Shown piece after piece: positions 36,227 to 43,774 of a DNA stretch of 64,000 bases. This DNA comes from Chryseobacterium camelliae (GTDB lineage: Bacteria; Bacteroidota; Bacteroidia; Flavobacteriales; Weeksellaceae), in contig NZ_CP115859.1 of NCBI RefSeq assembly GCF_027920545.1, positions 62,001-126,000 on the forward strand. The letters are read 5' to 3'. The position numbers and the translations under genes are program-made. A model generated the notes under the pieces. The model was not told the origin of the DNA. It ran no database searches and saw nothing but the letters and a program-made list of their open reading frames with translations. The first letter of the stretch is position 1. Every line of letters starts with the position of its first letter.

Positions 36227-37186
36227 ATGAAAAAATTCATCTCAGTAAGTGATATTGAAAACTTACAGGAAATTATAAAAAAAGCGTTACAAATTAAAGA
36301 AAATCCTCTTTCGGAAACCGAAAAAGGAAAAGGAAAAACCATCGGACTTGTCTTTTTAAATTCAAGTTTAAGAACCCGTTTAAGCAGCCAGATTGCAGCA
36401 CAGAATTTAGGATTGAATGTTCTGACATTAAATGCTGCTCAGGAAGCATGGAACTTAGAATTTGCAGACGGAGCAGTGATGAACGGTGATACGGTTGAAC
36501 ATATCAAAGATGCTATTGAAGTATTAAACCAATATTGTGATATCATCGCAGTTCGTTGTTTTGCAGGATTGAAAAGCAAAGAAGATGATGTTAACGAAAG
36601 TATTTTAAGCCAGTTCGAGCAACATGCAAAAGTTCCGGTTATTTCTTTAGAATCTGCGACACGCCATCCTTTGCAAAGTTTGGCAGATTGTATTACGATT
36701 ACAGAAAACTGGAAAGAAGAACATAAACCGAAAGTGGTTTTAACCTGGGCTCCTCATATTAAGCCGATTGCTCATGCGGTTGGAAACTCTTTTGCAGAAT
36801 GGATGCAGGAGATGGATGTAGATTTTGTAATTACCAATCCTGAAGGATACGATTTGGATAAAAATTTTACAAAAAATGTAAAAGTCATTCATGATCAGGA
36901 TGAAGCGTTGAAAGATGCAGATTTTATTTATGTGAAAAACTGGTCGTCTTTTGATGACTATGCAGCAATGCCGGAAGTGAAAGAAAGCTGGATGCTGACG
37001 AATGAAAAACTGGAACATACCAATCAGGCAAAAGTGATGCACTGTCTTCCGGTTCGCCGAAATGTGGAGTTGAGCGATGAAGTGATGGATGGAGAAAATT
37101 CTATCATTTATCAGCAGGCAAAAAACCGGATTTTCTCGGCTCAGGCAGTTTTCTCTGAAATTTTAGATGAACTGAATTCAAAATAA
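36227..37186 (+). CDS. argF': N-acylornithine carbamoyltransferase (acetyl- or succinyl-ornithine type)
   Basis: 319-residue transcarbamylase that acts on N-acylornithine rather than free ornithine. The carbamoyl phosphate motif is NSSLRTRLSSQ (about 45-55), and the C-terminal loop MHCLPVRRNVELSDE replaces the HCLP-type loop of ordinary ornithine transcarbamylase. The first part resembles the Bacteroides fragilis succinylornithine enzyme (SOTCase) more than the Xanthomonas acetylornithine enzyme. At residue 90, where the literature places Pro90 of SOTCase and Glu92 of AOTCase, this protein has Val (MNGDTVEHI). The absence of Glu fits a succinylated substrate. No free-ornithine OTC gene is in the cluster. 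Confidence 0.9.
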   Translation: MKKFISVSDIENLQEIIKKALQIKENPLSETEKGKGKTIGLVFLNSSLRTRLSSQIAAQNLGLNVLTLNAAQEAWNLEFADGAVMNGDTVEHIKDAIEVLNQYCDIIAVRCFAGLKSKEDDVNESILSQFEQHAKVPVISLESATRHPLQSLADCITITENWKEEHKPKVVLTWAPHIKPIAHAVGNSFAEWMQEMDVDFVITNPEGYDLDKNFTKNVKVIHDQDEALKDADFIYVKNWSSFDDYAAMPEVKESWMLTNEKLEHTNQAKVMHCLPVRRNVELSDEVMDGENSIIYQQAKNRIFSAQAVFSEILDELNSK

Positions 37187-37190
37187 AATT

Positions 37191-37224
37191 AAACCTCATA
37201 GGTTTCAAAAAACCTATGAGGTTT
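37191..37224. repeat. 15-bp perfect hairpin between argF' and argB
   Basis: AAACCTCATAGGTTT pairs perfectly with AAACCTATGAGGTTT around a four-base loop. No T-run follows, so it is more likely an intercistronic RNA stem or an interspersed repeat than a terminator. A related stem is the terminator at 52947. Confidence 0.7.
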
Positions 37225-37241
37225 CACAAAATGTATAAAAA

Positions 37242-38036
37242 ATGAAAGAAAAATTATACATCATAAAAATAGGAGGTGCTTTAATTGATGATGAGGAATT
37301 ATTGGAACAATTCTTAGAGCAGTTTGCCGATATTCAGGAAAAGAAAATTCTTGTTCATGGCGGAGGAAAACTAGCAACGACTTTAGCGGATAAATTAGGA
37401 ATTGAGCAGAAACTGATCAATGGACGAAGAATTACCGATAAAGAAACTCTGGATATTGTAGCAATGGTATATGCAGGAGGAATCAACAAAAATATTGTGG
37501 CAAAACTTCAGCAGAAAAAATGCAAGGCAATCGGATTTTCAGGTGCTGATGCCAATCTGATTAAAGCGACAAAAAGAGAAGATGAGGAGATTGATTTTGG
37601 GTTTGTGGGAGATATCACTGAGAAAAGTATCAATAAAAAAATCATCTCAAAGCTGCTTAAACTTGAATTGGTTCCGGTGTTTTCAGCGATCACACACGAT
37701 AAAAAAGGACATCTTTTTAATACCAATGCAGATACGATTGCTTCCGTAATTGCACAGGCTTTATCAGTAAAATATGATGTGGAATTATTGTATTGCTTCG
37801 ATAAAGAAGGTGTTTTGGAAGATGTTGATAATCCAAAATCTGTTATCAAAAACATTTCGGAAGAAGAATTTTCAACCTTAAAAGATGAAGGAAAACTTCA
37901 CAAAGGGATACTTCCTAAACTGGAAAATGCTCTTGGAGCGGTAAAAAATAATGTAAATAAGGTATTCTTAATCAAAGAAACCGAACTCAAAAATCATATA
38001 GAACACCACCATGCAGGAACTGAAATCTGTTTATAA
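37242..38036 (+). CDS. argB: N-acetyl/acyl-glutamate kinase
   Basis: 264-residue amino acid kinase that phosphorylates N-acylglutamate at the gamma carboxylate. The N-terminal lysine motif is IIKIGGALIDDEE, the glycine loop is VHGGGKLATTLADKLGI, then LINGRRITDKETLD and FSGADANLIKATKR follow. The length is that of an N-acetylglutamate kinase without the extended N-terminal helix that goes with arginine feedback, so strong arginine inhibition is less likely, by inference. It overlaps the next gene by 26 bases. Confidence 0.93.
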   Translation: MKEKLYIIKIGGALIDDEELLEQFLEQFADIQEKKILVHGGGKLATTLADKLGIEQKLINGRRITDKETLDIVAMVYAGGINKNIVAKLQQKKCKAIGFSGADANLIKATKREDEEIDFGFVGDITEKSINKKIISKLLKLELVPVFSAITHDKKGHLFNTNADTIASVIAQALSVKYDVELLYCFDKEGVLEDVDNPKSVIKNISEEEFSTLKDEGKLHKGILPKLENALGAVKNNVNKVFLIKETELKNHIEHHHAGTEICL

Positions 38037-39093
38037 TAAAGAAGAATTACTGAATAATGCAGTGGATTTGCTGAAAAAACTGATTGAAATTCCGTCATTC
38101 AGCAAAGATGAATTTAATACATCGGTGGAAATTGAAAACTTTTTCAAAAAACATCAGATTCCTACCAAACGTTTTAAAAATAATATCTGGGCGGTAAACA
38201 AAAATTTTGATGTTTTCAGGCCGTCGATTTTGCTGAATACACATCATGATACGGTAAAACCGAATAAAGCGTATACGCTGGATCCGTTTTTACCGATTGA
38301 AAAAGATGGGAAATTATTCGGATTGGGAAGTAATGATGCAGGAGCTTCTTTGGTTTCTATGGCGCAGGTTTTTTTACATTTTTATGAGAAAGAAGATTTA
38401 CAATATAATTTAGTTATTGCTTTGACGGCAGAGGAGGAGATTTCGGGGCTTGAGGGAATCGAAGCTTTATTTCCGCAGCTTCCGAATGTGGAGCTCGCCA
38501 TTGTAGGAGAACCAACGCAGATGAATCTGGCGATTGCGGAAAAAGGGCTTTTGGTTATTGACGGGGAAATGAAAGGAACTCCTTCTCACGCCGCTCATCC
38601 GAACAACGATAACTCGATTGTAAAATGTATGGAAGATCTTCAGAATATCTTAAGTTTTAAATTTTCAAAAGTTTCGGATTATTTGGGTGAGGTTAAAGTT
38701 ACGCTGTCGGGAATTCATGCCGGAGTTCAGCATAATGTCGTTCCGGAGTCTTGTACTTTTACTTTAGATGTAAGAGTTACAGATGAATATTCCAATAAAG
38801 AAGCATTTGAAATCATCCAGTCACAGATGAAATCAACCTTAACGGCAAGGTCTTTCAGATTAAATTCTTCAAAAATTGAAATGGATCATCCATTTGTACA
38901 GGCAGGTTTGGAAATTGGAAGAACGACTTATGGTTCACCAACTTCATCTGATCAGGCAATCATTCCTTGTACGTCTGTGAAGATTGGTCCGGGTGACAGT
39001 AGGCGCTCTCATACAGCGGATGAATTTATTTTCATTGAAGAAATTGCGGAGGGAATTGAGATTTATATTAAGATTCTGGAGAAAGTTTTATAG
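38011..39093 (+). CDS. argE: M20 peptidase, N-acetyl/acyl-ornithine or citrulline deacylase
   Basis: 360-residue zinc hydrolase of the M20/ArgE family. Metal ligands are seen in LNTHHDTVKP (His), LGSNDAGASL (Asp) and TAEEEISGLEG (catalytic and ligand Glu), with a later His near the C-terminus (SRRSHTADEFI). In this pathway the carbamoyltransferase acts before deacylation, so the enzyme should release citrulline from N-acylcitrulline rather than ornithine from N-acylornithine. It overlaps argB by 26 bases; starts further in are less conserved. Confidence 0.9.
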   Translation: MQELKSVYNKEELLNNAVDLLKKLIEIPSFSKDEFNTSVEIENFFKKHQIPTKRFKNNIWAVNKNFDVFRPSILLNTHHDTVKPNKAYTLDPFLPIEKDGKLFGLGSNDAGASLVSMAQVFLHFYEKEDLQYNLVIALTAEEEISGLEGIEALFPQLPNVELAIVGEPTQMNLAIAEKGLLVIDGEMKGTPSHAAHPNNDNSIVKCMEDLQNILSFKFSKVSDYLGEVKVTLSGIHAGVQHNVVPESCTFTLDVRVTDEYSNKEAFEIIQSQMKSTLTARSFRLNSSKIEMDHPFVQAGLEIGRTTYGSPTSSDQAIIPCTSVKIGPGDSRRSHTADEFIFIEEIAEGIEIYIKILEKVL

Positions 39094-39319
39094 GCTGGAA
39101 GTTGGAAGCATGATGATGGAGGTTTTAAAGTCTTTCACTAGAGAACCGGTTTCTATAATGAATTTTTCGCATTGTCGTTCTGAAAGAAATGAAGTGGATT
39201 GAAGAATCTCTATGATAATATTAAATAGACCTCCTTTGTCGGAATGACAAAATCAAATTAATAAAGGAAGATAAAGCAGTTGGTAGTAAACTTCCATCAC
39301 CCAGCTTCCATCTTCCATC
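39093..39319. repeat. Long imperfect inverted repeat filling the argE-argH gap
   Basis: The left arm (39093-39127, GGCTGGAAGTTGGAAGCATG start) and right arm (39284-39319, ending GCTTCCATCTTCCATC) are imperfect inverted copies of each other over about 32 bases. Between them sits a second, unrelated palindromic repeat (39173-39251). No gene is seen. Confidence 0.65.
39173..39251. repeat. Interspersed palindromic repeat, second copy
   Basis: TGTCGTTCTGAAAG on the left and CGGAATGACAAAA on the right, with GAAGAATCTC in the left arm. It is related to the copies at 33524-33625, 43626-43701 and 56468-56612. Confidence 0.7.
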
Positions 39320-39333
39320 AAAAAAAGAATTTT

Positions 39334-40638
39334 ATGAAAAAAATATGGCAAAAAGACGATAATGCCACCAATATATTAGTTAATCAATTTACAGTCGGGA
39401 AGGATCTTGACTTTGATGAGCGTTTGGCGAAATACGATGTCAAAGGCTCGATAGCGCACTGTATCATGTTGGCAGAAGTCGGAATTATTTCCAATGAAGA
39501 ATCGAAACAGATGTTGTCTGTTTTGGAAGAGATTTTAAAAGATATAGAGAACGGAACTTTTGAAATTGATAAAAATGCGGAAGATATTCATTCTCAGGTT
39601 GAATCTGTTTTAATTGAAAAATTAGGCGATACCGGAAAGAAAATTCATACGGCAAGATCTCGTAACGATCAGGTTTTATTAGATATTAAATTGTATCTGG
39701 TAGATGAGATCCGTGAATTGACCGCATTAACGGATGAATTTTTTCAGATATTAATCAAATTGGCGGAACAGCATAAAAATGTTTTGCTTCCGGGATATAC
39801 GCATTTACAAATTGCAATGCCTTCATCGTTCGGATTATGGTTTGGAGCGTATGCAGAAGCGTTGTTGGATGATGTTGAAATGCTTTTCTCTGTTAAAAAT
39901 ATCATTAATAAAAATCCACTGGGTTCTGCGGCAGGTTATGGTTCATCTTTCCCGATTGACCGTGAGAGTACAACTTATAATTTAGGTTTCCAATCGATGA
40001 ATTATAATTCGGTGTACGCTCAAATGACTCGTGGAAAGTCGGAGAAAATGTTGTCGATGGCAATGGCGACGTTGGCGGGAACTTTAGGTAAATTTTCTTA
40101 CGATGTTTGCTTGTATTTAAGTCAGAATTTTGATTTTATCAGTTTTCCTAAAGAATTTACAACAGGAAGCAGCATTATGCCTCACAAGAAAAATCCAGAT
40201 ATTTTCGAGCTGGTTCGTGCACGTTGCAACAGAATTCAGTCGTTGCCGAATGAGTTTATCTTGTTAACAAATAACCTTCCTTCAGGCTATCACCGAGATA
40301 TGCAGCTGACGAAAGAAATTCTTTTCCCTGCCATTGATTCATTAAAAGAATGTTTGGAAATTTTAAATTATACTTTACCGAATATTCAGGTGAAAGACGG
40401 AATTCTGGAGGATGAAAAGTACAAATATCTTTTCAGTGTCGAGAAAATTAATGAAGAAGTGAAAAACGGAAGCTCATTCCGTGATGCTTACATAAAAGTA
40501 GGGCAGGAGATTGAAAATAATGCGTTTGATTTTGAAATTGAAGATCTGAATCATACCCATCAGGGAAGTATCGGAAATTTGTGTCTGGATAAGATAGAAT
40601 ATCAGTTTAATAAACTGAAGAATAAATTATTGGGCTGA
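39334..40638 (+). CDS. argH: Argininosuccinate lyase
   Basis: 434 residues. It splits argininosuccinate into arginine and fumarate. The fumarase-superfamily signature is GSSIMPHKKNP near residues 279-289, preceded by THLQIAMPSSFG and the active-site loop. The frame is open upstream to 39280, but that stretch comes from an intergenic repeat, while MKKIWQKDDNA is the family-like start; 39334 is chosen. It closes the arginine cluster. A palindromic element follows at once. Confidence 0.95.
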   Translation: MKKIWQKDDNATNILVNQFTVGKDLDFDERLAKYDVKGSIAHCIMLAEVGIISNEESKQMLSVLEEILKDIENGTFEIDKNAEDIHSQVESVLIEKLGDTGKKIHTARSRNDQVLLDIKLYLVDEIRELTALTDEFFQILIKLAEQHKNVLLPGYTHLQIAMPSSFGLWFGAYAEALLDDVEMLFSVKNIINKNPLGSAAGYGSSFPIDRESTTYNLGFQSMNYNSVYAQMTRGKSEKMLSMAMATLAGTLGKFSYDVCLYLSQNFDFISFPKEFTTGSSIMPHKKNPDIFELVRARCNRIQSLPNEFILLTNNLPSGYHRDMQLTKEILFPAIDSLKECLEILNYTLPNIQVKDGILEDEKYKYLFSVEKINEEVKNGSSFRDAYIKVGQEIENNAFDFEIEDLNHTHQGSIGNLCLDKIEYQFNKLKNKLLG

Positions 40639-40647
40639 TTTATTTTA

Positions 40648-40763
40648 AACCATTAAGATCTATTTAAGGATTTGAGTAGAGTTAAGAAAATATAGGGATT
40701 TCCTTATATAATTCGCTTATGATCTTAAATTACCTTAACTTCTTAATTAAAATCTTAATGGTT
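40648..40763. repeat. Palindromic element with AACCATTAAGAT ends
   Basis: A 116-base element bounded by AACCATTAAGAT (40648-40659) and its inverse ATCTTAATGGTT (40752-40763). Inner segments also resemble the repeats at 24239-24275 and 56533-56570. It lies between convergent argH and the Lrp gene, leaving almost no other sequence. Confidence 0.7.
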
Positions 40764-40772
40764 CAATTCAAT

Positions 40773-41234
40773 TTAATCCAGATCAATTTTAAACTTAGTA
40801 GATTTTTTTACTTCGTGAAGCACGATAGAACTGTGATATTGCCCGATATTAGGAATGTTTGAAATCACGTTGACGGTAAATTCATTATAAGAATTAATAT
40901 CTTTAGCGATAATTTTAAGCATATAATCGTATTCGCCTGAAAGACTTGTGACTTCCTGAACTTCATCATGCTGCATGATATTTTTCTCGAACGTTTCCAA
41001 TACTTTTTTAGATTGTTCTTTCAGACGGACGTTACAGTAAACGACAATATTCAAGCCCAGTTTTTCACGATTCAAAAGACCTACATATTTCTCAATAATT
41101 CCTTGTTTCTCCAGCTGTTTGATGCGCTCATATGTCGGAGTAAAGGTAAGACCTATCTTTTCTGAGATTTCTTTCACCGAATAAGTAGAGTCTTCCTGAA
41201 TAATACTGAGAATCATCCTGTCTTTTAAATCCAT
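40773..41234 (-). CDS. Lrp/AsnC-family transcriptional regulator
   Basis: 153 residues from the second Met (MDLKDRMILSIIQEDS). N-terminal winged HTH (ISEKIGLTFTPTYERIKQLE), then a RAM/ACT-like domain that binds an amino acid (VVYCNVRLKEQSKKVLETFE, HDEVQEVTSLSGEYDYMLKI). The frame is open eight codons upstream to 41258, but a TAnnTTTG-type box on the minus strand (41256-41263) would overlap that start, so 41234 is preferred. It sits between the arginine cluster and divergent pyrB, so local control of amino acid or pyrimidine genes is plausible but unproven. Confidence 0.9.
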   Translation of the reverse strand: MDLKDRMILSIIQEDSTYSVKEISEKIGLTFTPTYERIKQLEKQGIIEKYVGLLNREKLGLNIVVYCNVRLKEQSKKVLETFEKNIMQHDEVQEVTSLSGEYDYMLKIIAKDINSYNEFTVNVISNIPNIGQYHSSIVLHEVKKSTKFKIDLD

Positions 41235-41323
41235 AATCGTTTTGTTGAATGATAACAAAAATAATATTTAAAAATGAAAATAACTAGTGATTGAGATTTT
41301 TTAATTAAAATCAAACTTTGGTT

Positions 41324-41353
41324 TTGTCAGTTTGTAAAATTGTTGTATCTTTG
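41324..41353 (+). promoter_or_regulatory. Promoter of the pyrB leader
   Basis: TTG at 41324-41326, a spacer of exactly 19 bases and TATCTTTG at 41346-41353, an excellent match to the Bacteroidota promoter. The transcript should start around 41357, almost at the leader ATG. Confidence 0.8.
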
Positions 41354-41359
41354 CATCTA

Positions 41360-41428
41360 ATGAATAACACAGTATTTATATCATTAGAATTACCGGGCGC
41401 AGACGCCCTTTACGATATTTATTTATAA
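41360..41428 (+). CDS. Putative pyrB leader peptide (22 codons)
   Basis: ATG at 41360 and TAA at 41426-41428 enclose 22 codons (MNNTVFIS at the N-terminus, ending LYDIYL). It begins six bases after the -7 box, so the mRNA would be close to leaderless, and stops one base before the terminator stem at 41430. A ribosome at the stop would cover the left arm of that stem. It contains a GC-rich hairpin and a U-rich stretch in the second half. This is the layout of the pyrL leader of the E. coli pyrBI attenuator, but shorter. Translation is inferred from position only. Confidence 0.55.
   Translation: MNNTVFISLELPGADALYDIYL
41395..41408 (+). promoter_or_regulatory. Pause-type hairpin in the pyrB leader
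   Basis: GGGCG (41395-41399), loop CAGA, CGCCC (41404-41408). It is the most GC-rich stem in an AT-rich leader and is followed by a U-rich stretch (41409-41424). In enterobacterial pyrBI a hairpin before a U-rich region marks UTP-dependent pausing. Confidence 0.55.
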
Positions 41429-41429
41429 T

Positions 41430-41459
41430 AAGCGAAGATATTTTCTTCGCTTTTTTTTT
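41430..41459 (+). terminator. Intrinsic terminator/attenuator before pyrB
   Basis: AAGCGAAGA (41430-41438) pairs with TCTTCGCTT (41444-41452) and a nine-base T-run follows (41451-41459). It lies between the promoter and the pyrB start at 41479, so it must be bypassed for pyrB to be expressed. Confidence 0.85.
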
Positions 41460-41478
41460 GTGAAAAATTAAAGATAAT

Positions 41479-42375
41479 ATGTTTACCATTACAGAACTAA
41501 GCACCGAGAGGATCAACAGTATAGTAACAGAAGCATTGGCTTTTGCAAACGGAAAAACCGCCAAAATTGAAGGAGAAGTTTTTTGCTCCAATCTTTTCTT
41601 CGAAGACAGTACAAGAACGAAAACAAGTTTTGATATTGCCGAAAGAAAACTAGGTTTACAGGTCGTTCCTTTTGATGCTTCTCACAGTTCTGTAAATAAA
41701 GGTGAAAGTCTTTACGACACGGTAAAAACAATTGAAAGTCTGGGAGTAAACCTTGTGGTGATCAGAGATAAGAAAGACAGATATTTTGATGAATTAAAAA
41801 ATATAAACATTCCTGTCATCAACGGGGGAGACGGAACAGGGAATCACCCATCCCAATGTATGCTTGATTTAATGACGATCTATCAGGAATTCGGAAAATT
41901 TGAAGGCTTAAAAGTAGGAATTGTAGGCGATGTAAAACACAGCAGAGTAGCCAATTCAAATGCAGAAGCATTAAGAAGATTAGGAGCGAAAGTATATTTT
42001 TCAGGACCGGAACAATGGTTTGATGAAGGCGCTTTAATCAACGGAACCTACCTTAGTGTAGATGAATTAATTGCTGAGGTAGATGTGTTGATGTTATTGA
42101 GAATTCAGCACGAAAGACACGATGCAAAAATGAGTTTCTCCGCTTCAGATTACCATAGAAAATATGGGTTGACAAAAGAAAGAGAACAAGCCATGAAAAA
42201 AGAAGCGATCATCATGCATCCGGCTCCTATTAACAGAGGAGTAGAGATTGATACAGGCTTGGTGGAATGCGAACGTTCAAGGGTTTTCAAACAAATGCAG
42301 AACGGTGTTTTCGCAAGAATGGCAATTTTAAAGGAGGCTCTGGAGAAAAAAGGATATACTTTTAAATCATTGTAA
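41479..42375 (+). CDS. pyrB: Aspartate carbamoyltransferase catalytic subunit
   Basis: 298 residues. It joins carbamoyl phosphate and aspartate, the first committed step of pyrimidine synthesis. The carbamoyl phosphate motif is STRTKTSF at 44-51, the aspartate loop is [11 protein letters not shown] near 247, and [17 protein letters not shown] is also conserved. Length matches the catalytic chain alone; no regulatory chain gene (pyrI) is adjacent. An attenuator-like leader lies upstream, and carA follows after 164 bases. Confidence 0.95.
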   Translation: MFTITELSTERINSIVTEALAFANGKTAKIEGEVFCSNLFFEDSTRTKTSFDIAERKLGLQVVPFDASHSSVNKGESLYDTVKTIESLGVNLVVIRDKKDRYFDELKNINIPVINGGDGTGNHPSQCMLDLMTIYQEFGKFEGLKVGIVGDVKHSRVANSNAEALRRLGAKVYFSGPEQWFDEGALINGTYLSVDELIAEVDVLMLLRIQHERHDAKMSFSASDYHRKYGLTKEREQAMKKEAIIMHPAPINRGVEIDTGLVECERSRVFKQMQNGVFARMAILKEALEKKGYTFKSL

Positions 42376-42408
42376 AAAGTAAAAGGAGCCAAGTTAAAAG
42401 TAAAACAT

Positions 42409-42470
42409 CCACAAAATTCCCCTCCTCTGGAGGGGTGGCAAAAATTCAAAGAATTTTTGACGGGGTGGTT
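42409..42470. repeat. Intergenic hairpin repeat between pyrB and carA
   Basis: Two stems in a row: CCCCTCC with GGAGGGG (around 42419-42435) and AAAAATTC with GAATTTTT (42440-42458), then CGGGGTGG, which mirrors the CCAC at the left end. It has the form of an interspersed repeat; it could also act as an RNA processing site. No gene is seen in the 164-base gap. Confidence 0.55.
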
Positions 42471-42539
42471 TAAAAAAGAAAAGTCATCAATTAAAGATGG
42501 TTTAAAAAATAGAAAGTAAAAGAAAATCTAAATAAAAAA

Positions 42540-43613
42540 ATGAAGAAAAAATTAATACTGGAGTCCGGTGAAGTGTTTCATGGAGAAGGTTTCGGAACAG
42601 AATTGGAAACTGCAGGTGAAGTGGTTTTCAATACCGGAATGACAGGGTATCAAGAGCTGATTTCTGACCCGTCTTATTGCGGTCAGATTGTTTGCATGAC
42701 CTATCCGCTTATCGGAAATTATGGGATTAATAGAGATGATTATGAGAGTATAGAGCCGGCTATCAAAGGACTTATCGTAAAAGAGCTTTGTGATTTGCCT
42801 TCAAATTTCCGTACTCAGATTACTTTAGATGAATTATTTAAAAAGAAAAACCTTTCAGGAATTTCAGGAGTCGACACAAGAAGACTGACGAGAATTCTTC
42901 GTAATTCCGGAGTGGTGAAAGGAAAAATCGTCAACGCTGATGCTGATGAAAGCGCAGTGGTTGCAGAATTAAAATCAACAAACTTCCCTACCAACCAGGT
43001 AGAGCAGGTTTCTACAAAAACGCCTTATGCAAACCCGGGAAGAGGTTTGAAAGTAGTATTGGTAGATTTTGGTTCCAAATTAGGCATTATCAGAGAATTA
43101 TCTCAAAGAAACTGTGATATCACGGTAGTTTCTCAGGATGTGACGGCAGAAGAGATTTTATTGATGAATCCGGACGGAGTAATGTTGTCAAACGGTCCTG
43201 GTGACCCGGAAGATAACCAGCATGCTCTTGAAATGATCAGAGGAATCCTAGGAAAAGTTCCGATTTTCGGAATCTGTTTAGGACACCAGCTGATTGGTTT
43301 GGCTTGTGGAGCTAAAACGTTCAAATTAAAATTCGGACACAGAGGAGGAAATCACCCGGTATTGGATTTAGAGAAAAACAAAGTGGCTATCACTTCTCAG
43401 AACCACGGTTATGCAGTTGATCAGGAAAGTTTGAAAAATACAGATTTAATTGAAACGCACATCGCACTGAATGACAGAACAAACGAAGGTCTGAAGCATA
43501 AGATTCACCCTTGTTTCTCAGTTCAGTATCACCCGGAAGCTAGCCCGGGTCCGGAAGATGCAAACTACTTATTTGATGAGTTCATTGAATTGATGGAAAA
43601 CTTCAAAAAGTAA
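42540..43613 (+). CDS. carA: Carbamoyl-phosphate synthase small subunit
   Basis: 357 residues. It hydrolyses glutamine and channels ammonia to CarB for carbamoyl phosphate. The N-terminal CPSase domain contains [20 protein letters not shown], and the class I glutaminase domain has the catalytic C246 (FGICLGHQ) and the His/Glu of [12 protein letters not shown]. Length is normal. Its product serves both ArgF' and PyrB in this window. The gap to carB (161 bases) holds an interspersed repeat. Confidence 0.96.
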   Translation: MKKKLILESGEVFHGEGFGTELETAGEVVFNTGMTGYQELISDPSYCGQIVCMTYPLIGNYGINRDDYESIEPAIKGLIVKELCDLPSNFRTQITLDELFKKKNLSGISGVDTRRLTRILRNSGVVKGKIVNADADESAVVAELKSTNFPTNQVEQVSTKTPYANPGRGLKVVLVDFGSKLGIIRELSQRNCDITVVSQDVTAEEILLMNPDGVMLSNGPGDPEDNQHALEMIRGILGKVPIFGICLGHQLIGLACGAKTFKLKFGHRGGNHPVLDLEKNKVAITSQNHGYAVDQESLKNTDLIETHIALNDRTNEGLKHKIHPCFSVQYHPEASPGPEDANYLFDEFIELMENFKK

Positions 43614-43625
43614 AATACCGGATTG

Positions 43626-43701
43626 GTCATTCTGAACGAAGCAGATGCGAAGTGAAAAATCTCAATAATTAAAAAGAGATCCCTCGTTCCTCGGAATGTC
43701 A
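43626..43701. repeat. Interspersed palindromic repeat, third copy
   Basis: GTCATTCTGAACGAAG on the left and CGGAATGTCA on the right, with AAAATCTCAAT and AGAGATCCC arms. It lies between carA and carB. Confidence 0.7.
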
Positions 43702-43774
43702 ATGTGTAAAAATTAAATCTAAATAAAAACAGTGCTAAAAGTTTAACTTCTAGCATCTAACATCTAACTTAGAA

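Noticed and set aside
37191..37224. Terminator after argF'
   Set aside because: The stem is perfect but no T-run follows, and argB continues the pathway in the same direction.
39280..39333. Longer argH start
   Set aside because: The extra 18 codons come from the right arm of an inverted repeat; the normal N-terminus begins at 39334.
41353..41479. PyrR-binding attenuator as the explanation of the pyrB leader
   Set aside because: The conserved PyrR RNA-binding loop pattern and an antiterminator that competes with the terminator stem are not seen; the leader frame and its spacing fit ribosome-coupled attenuation better.
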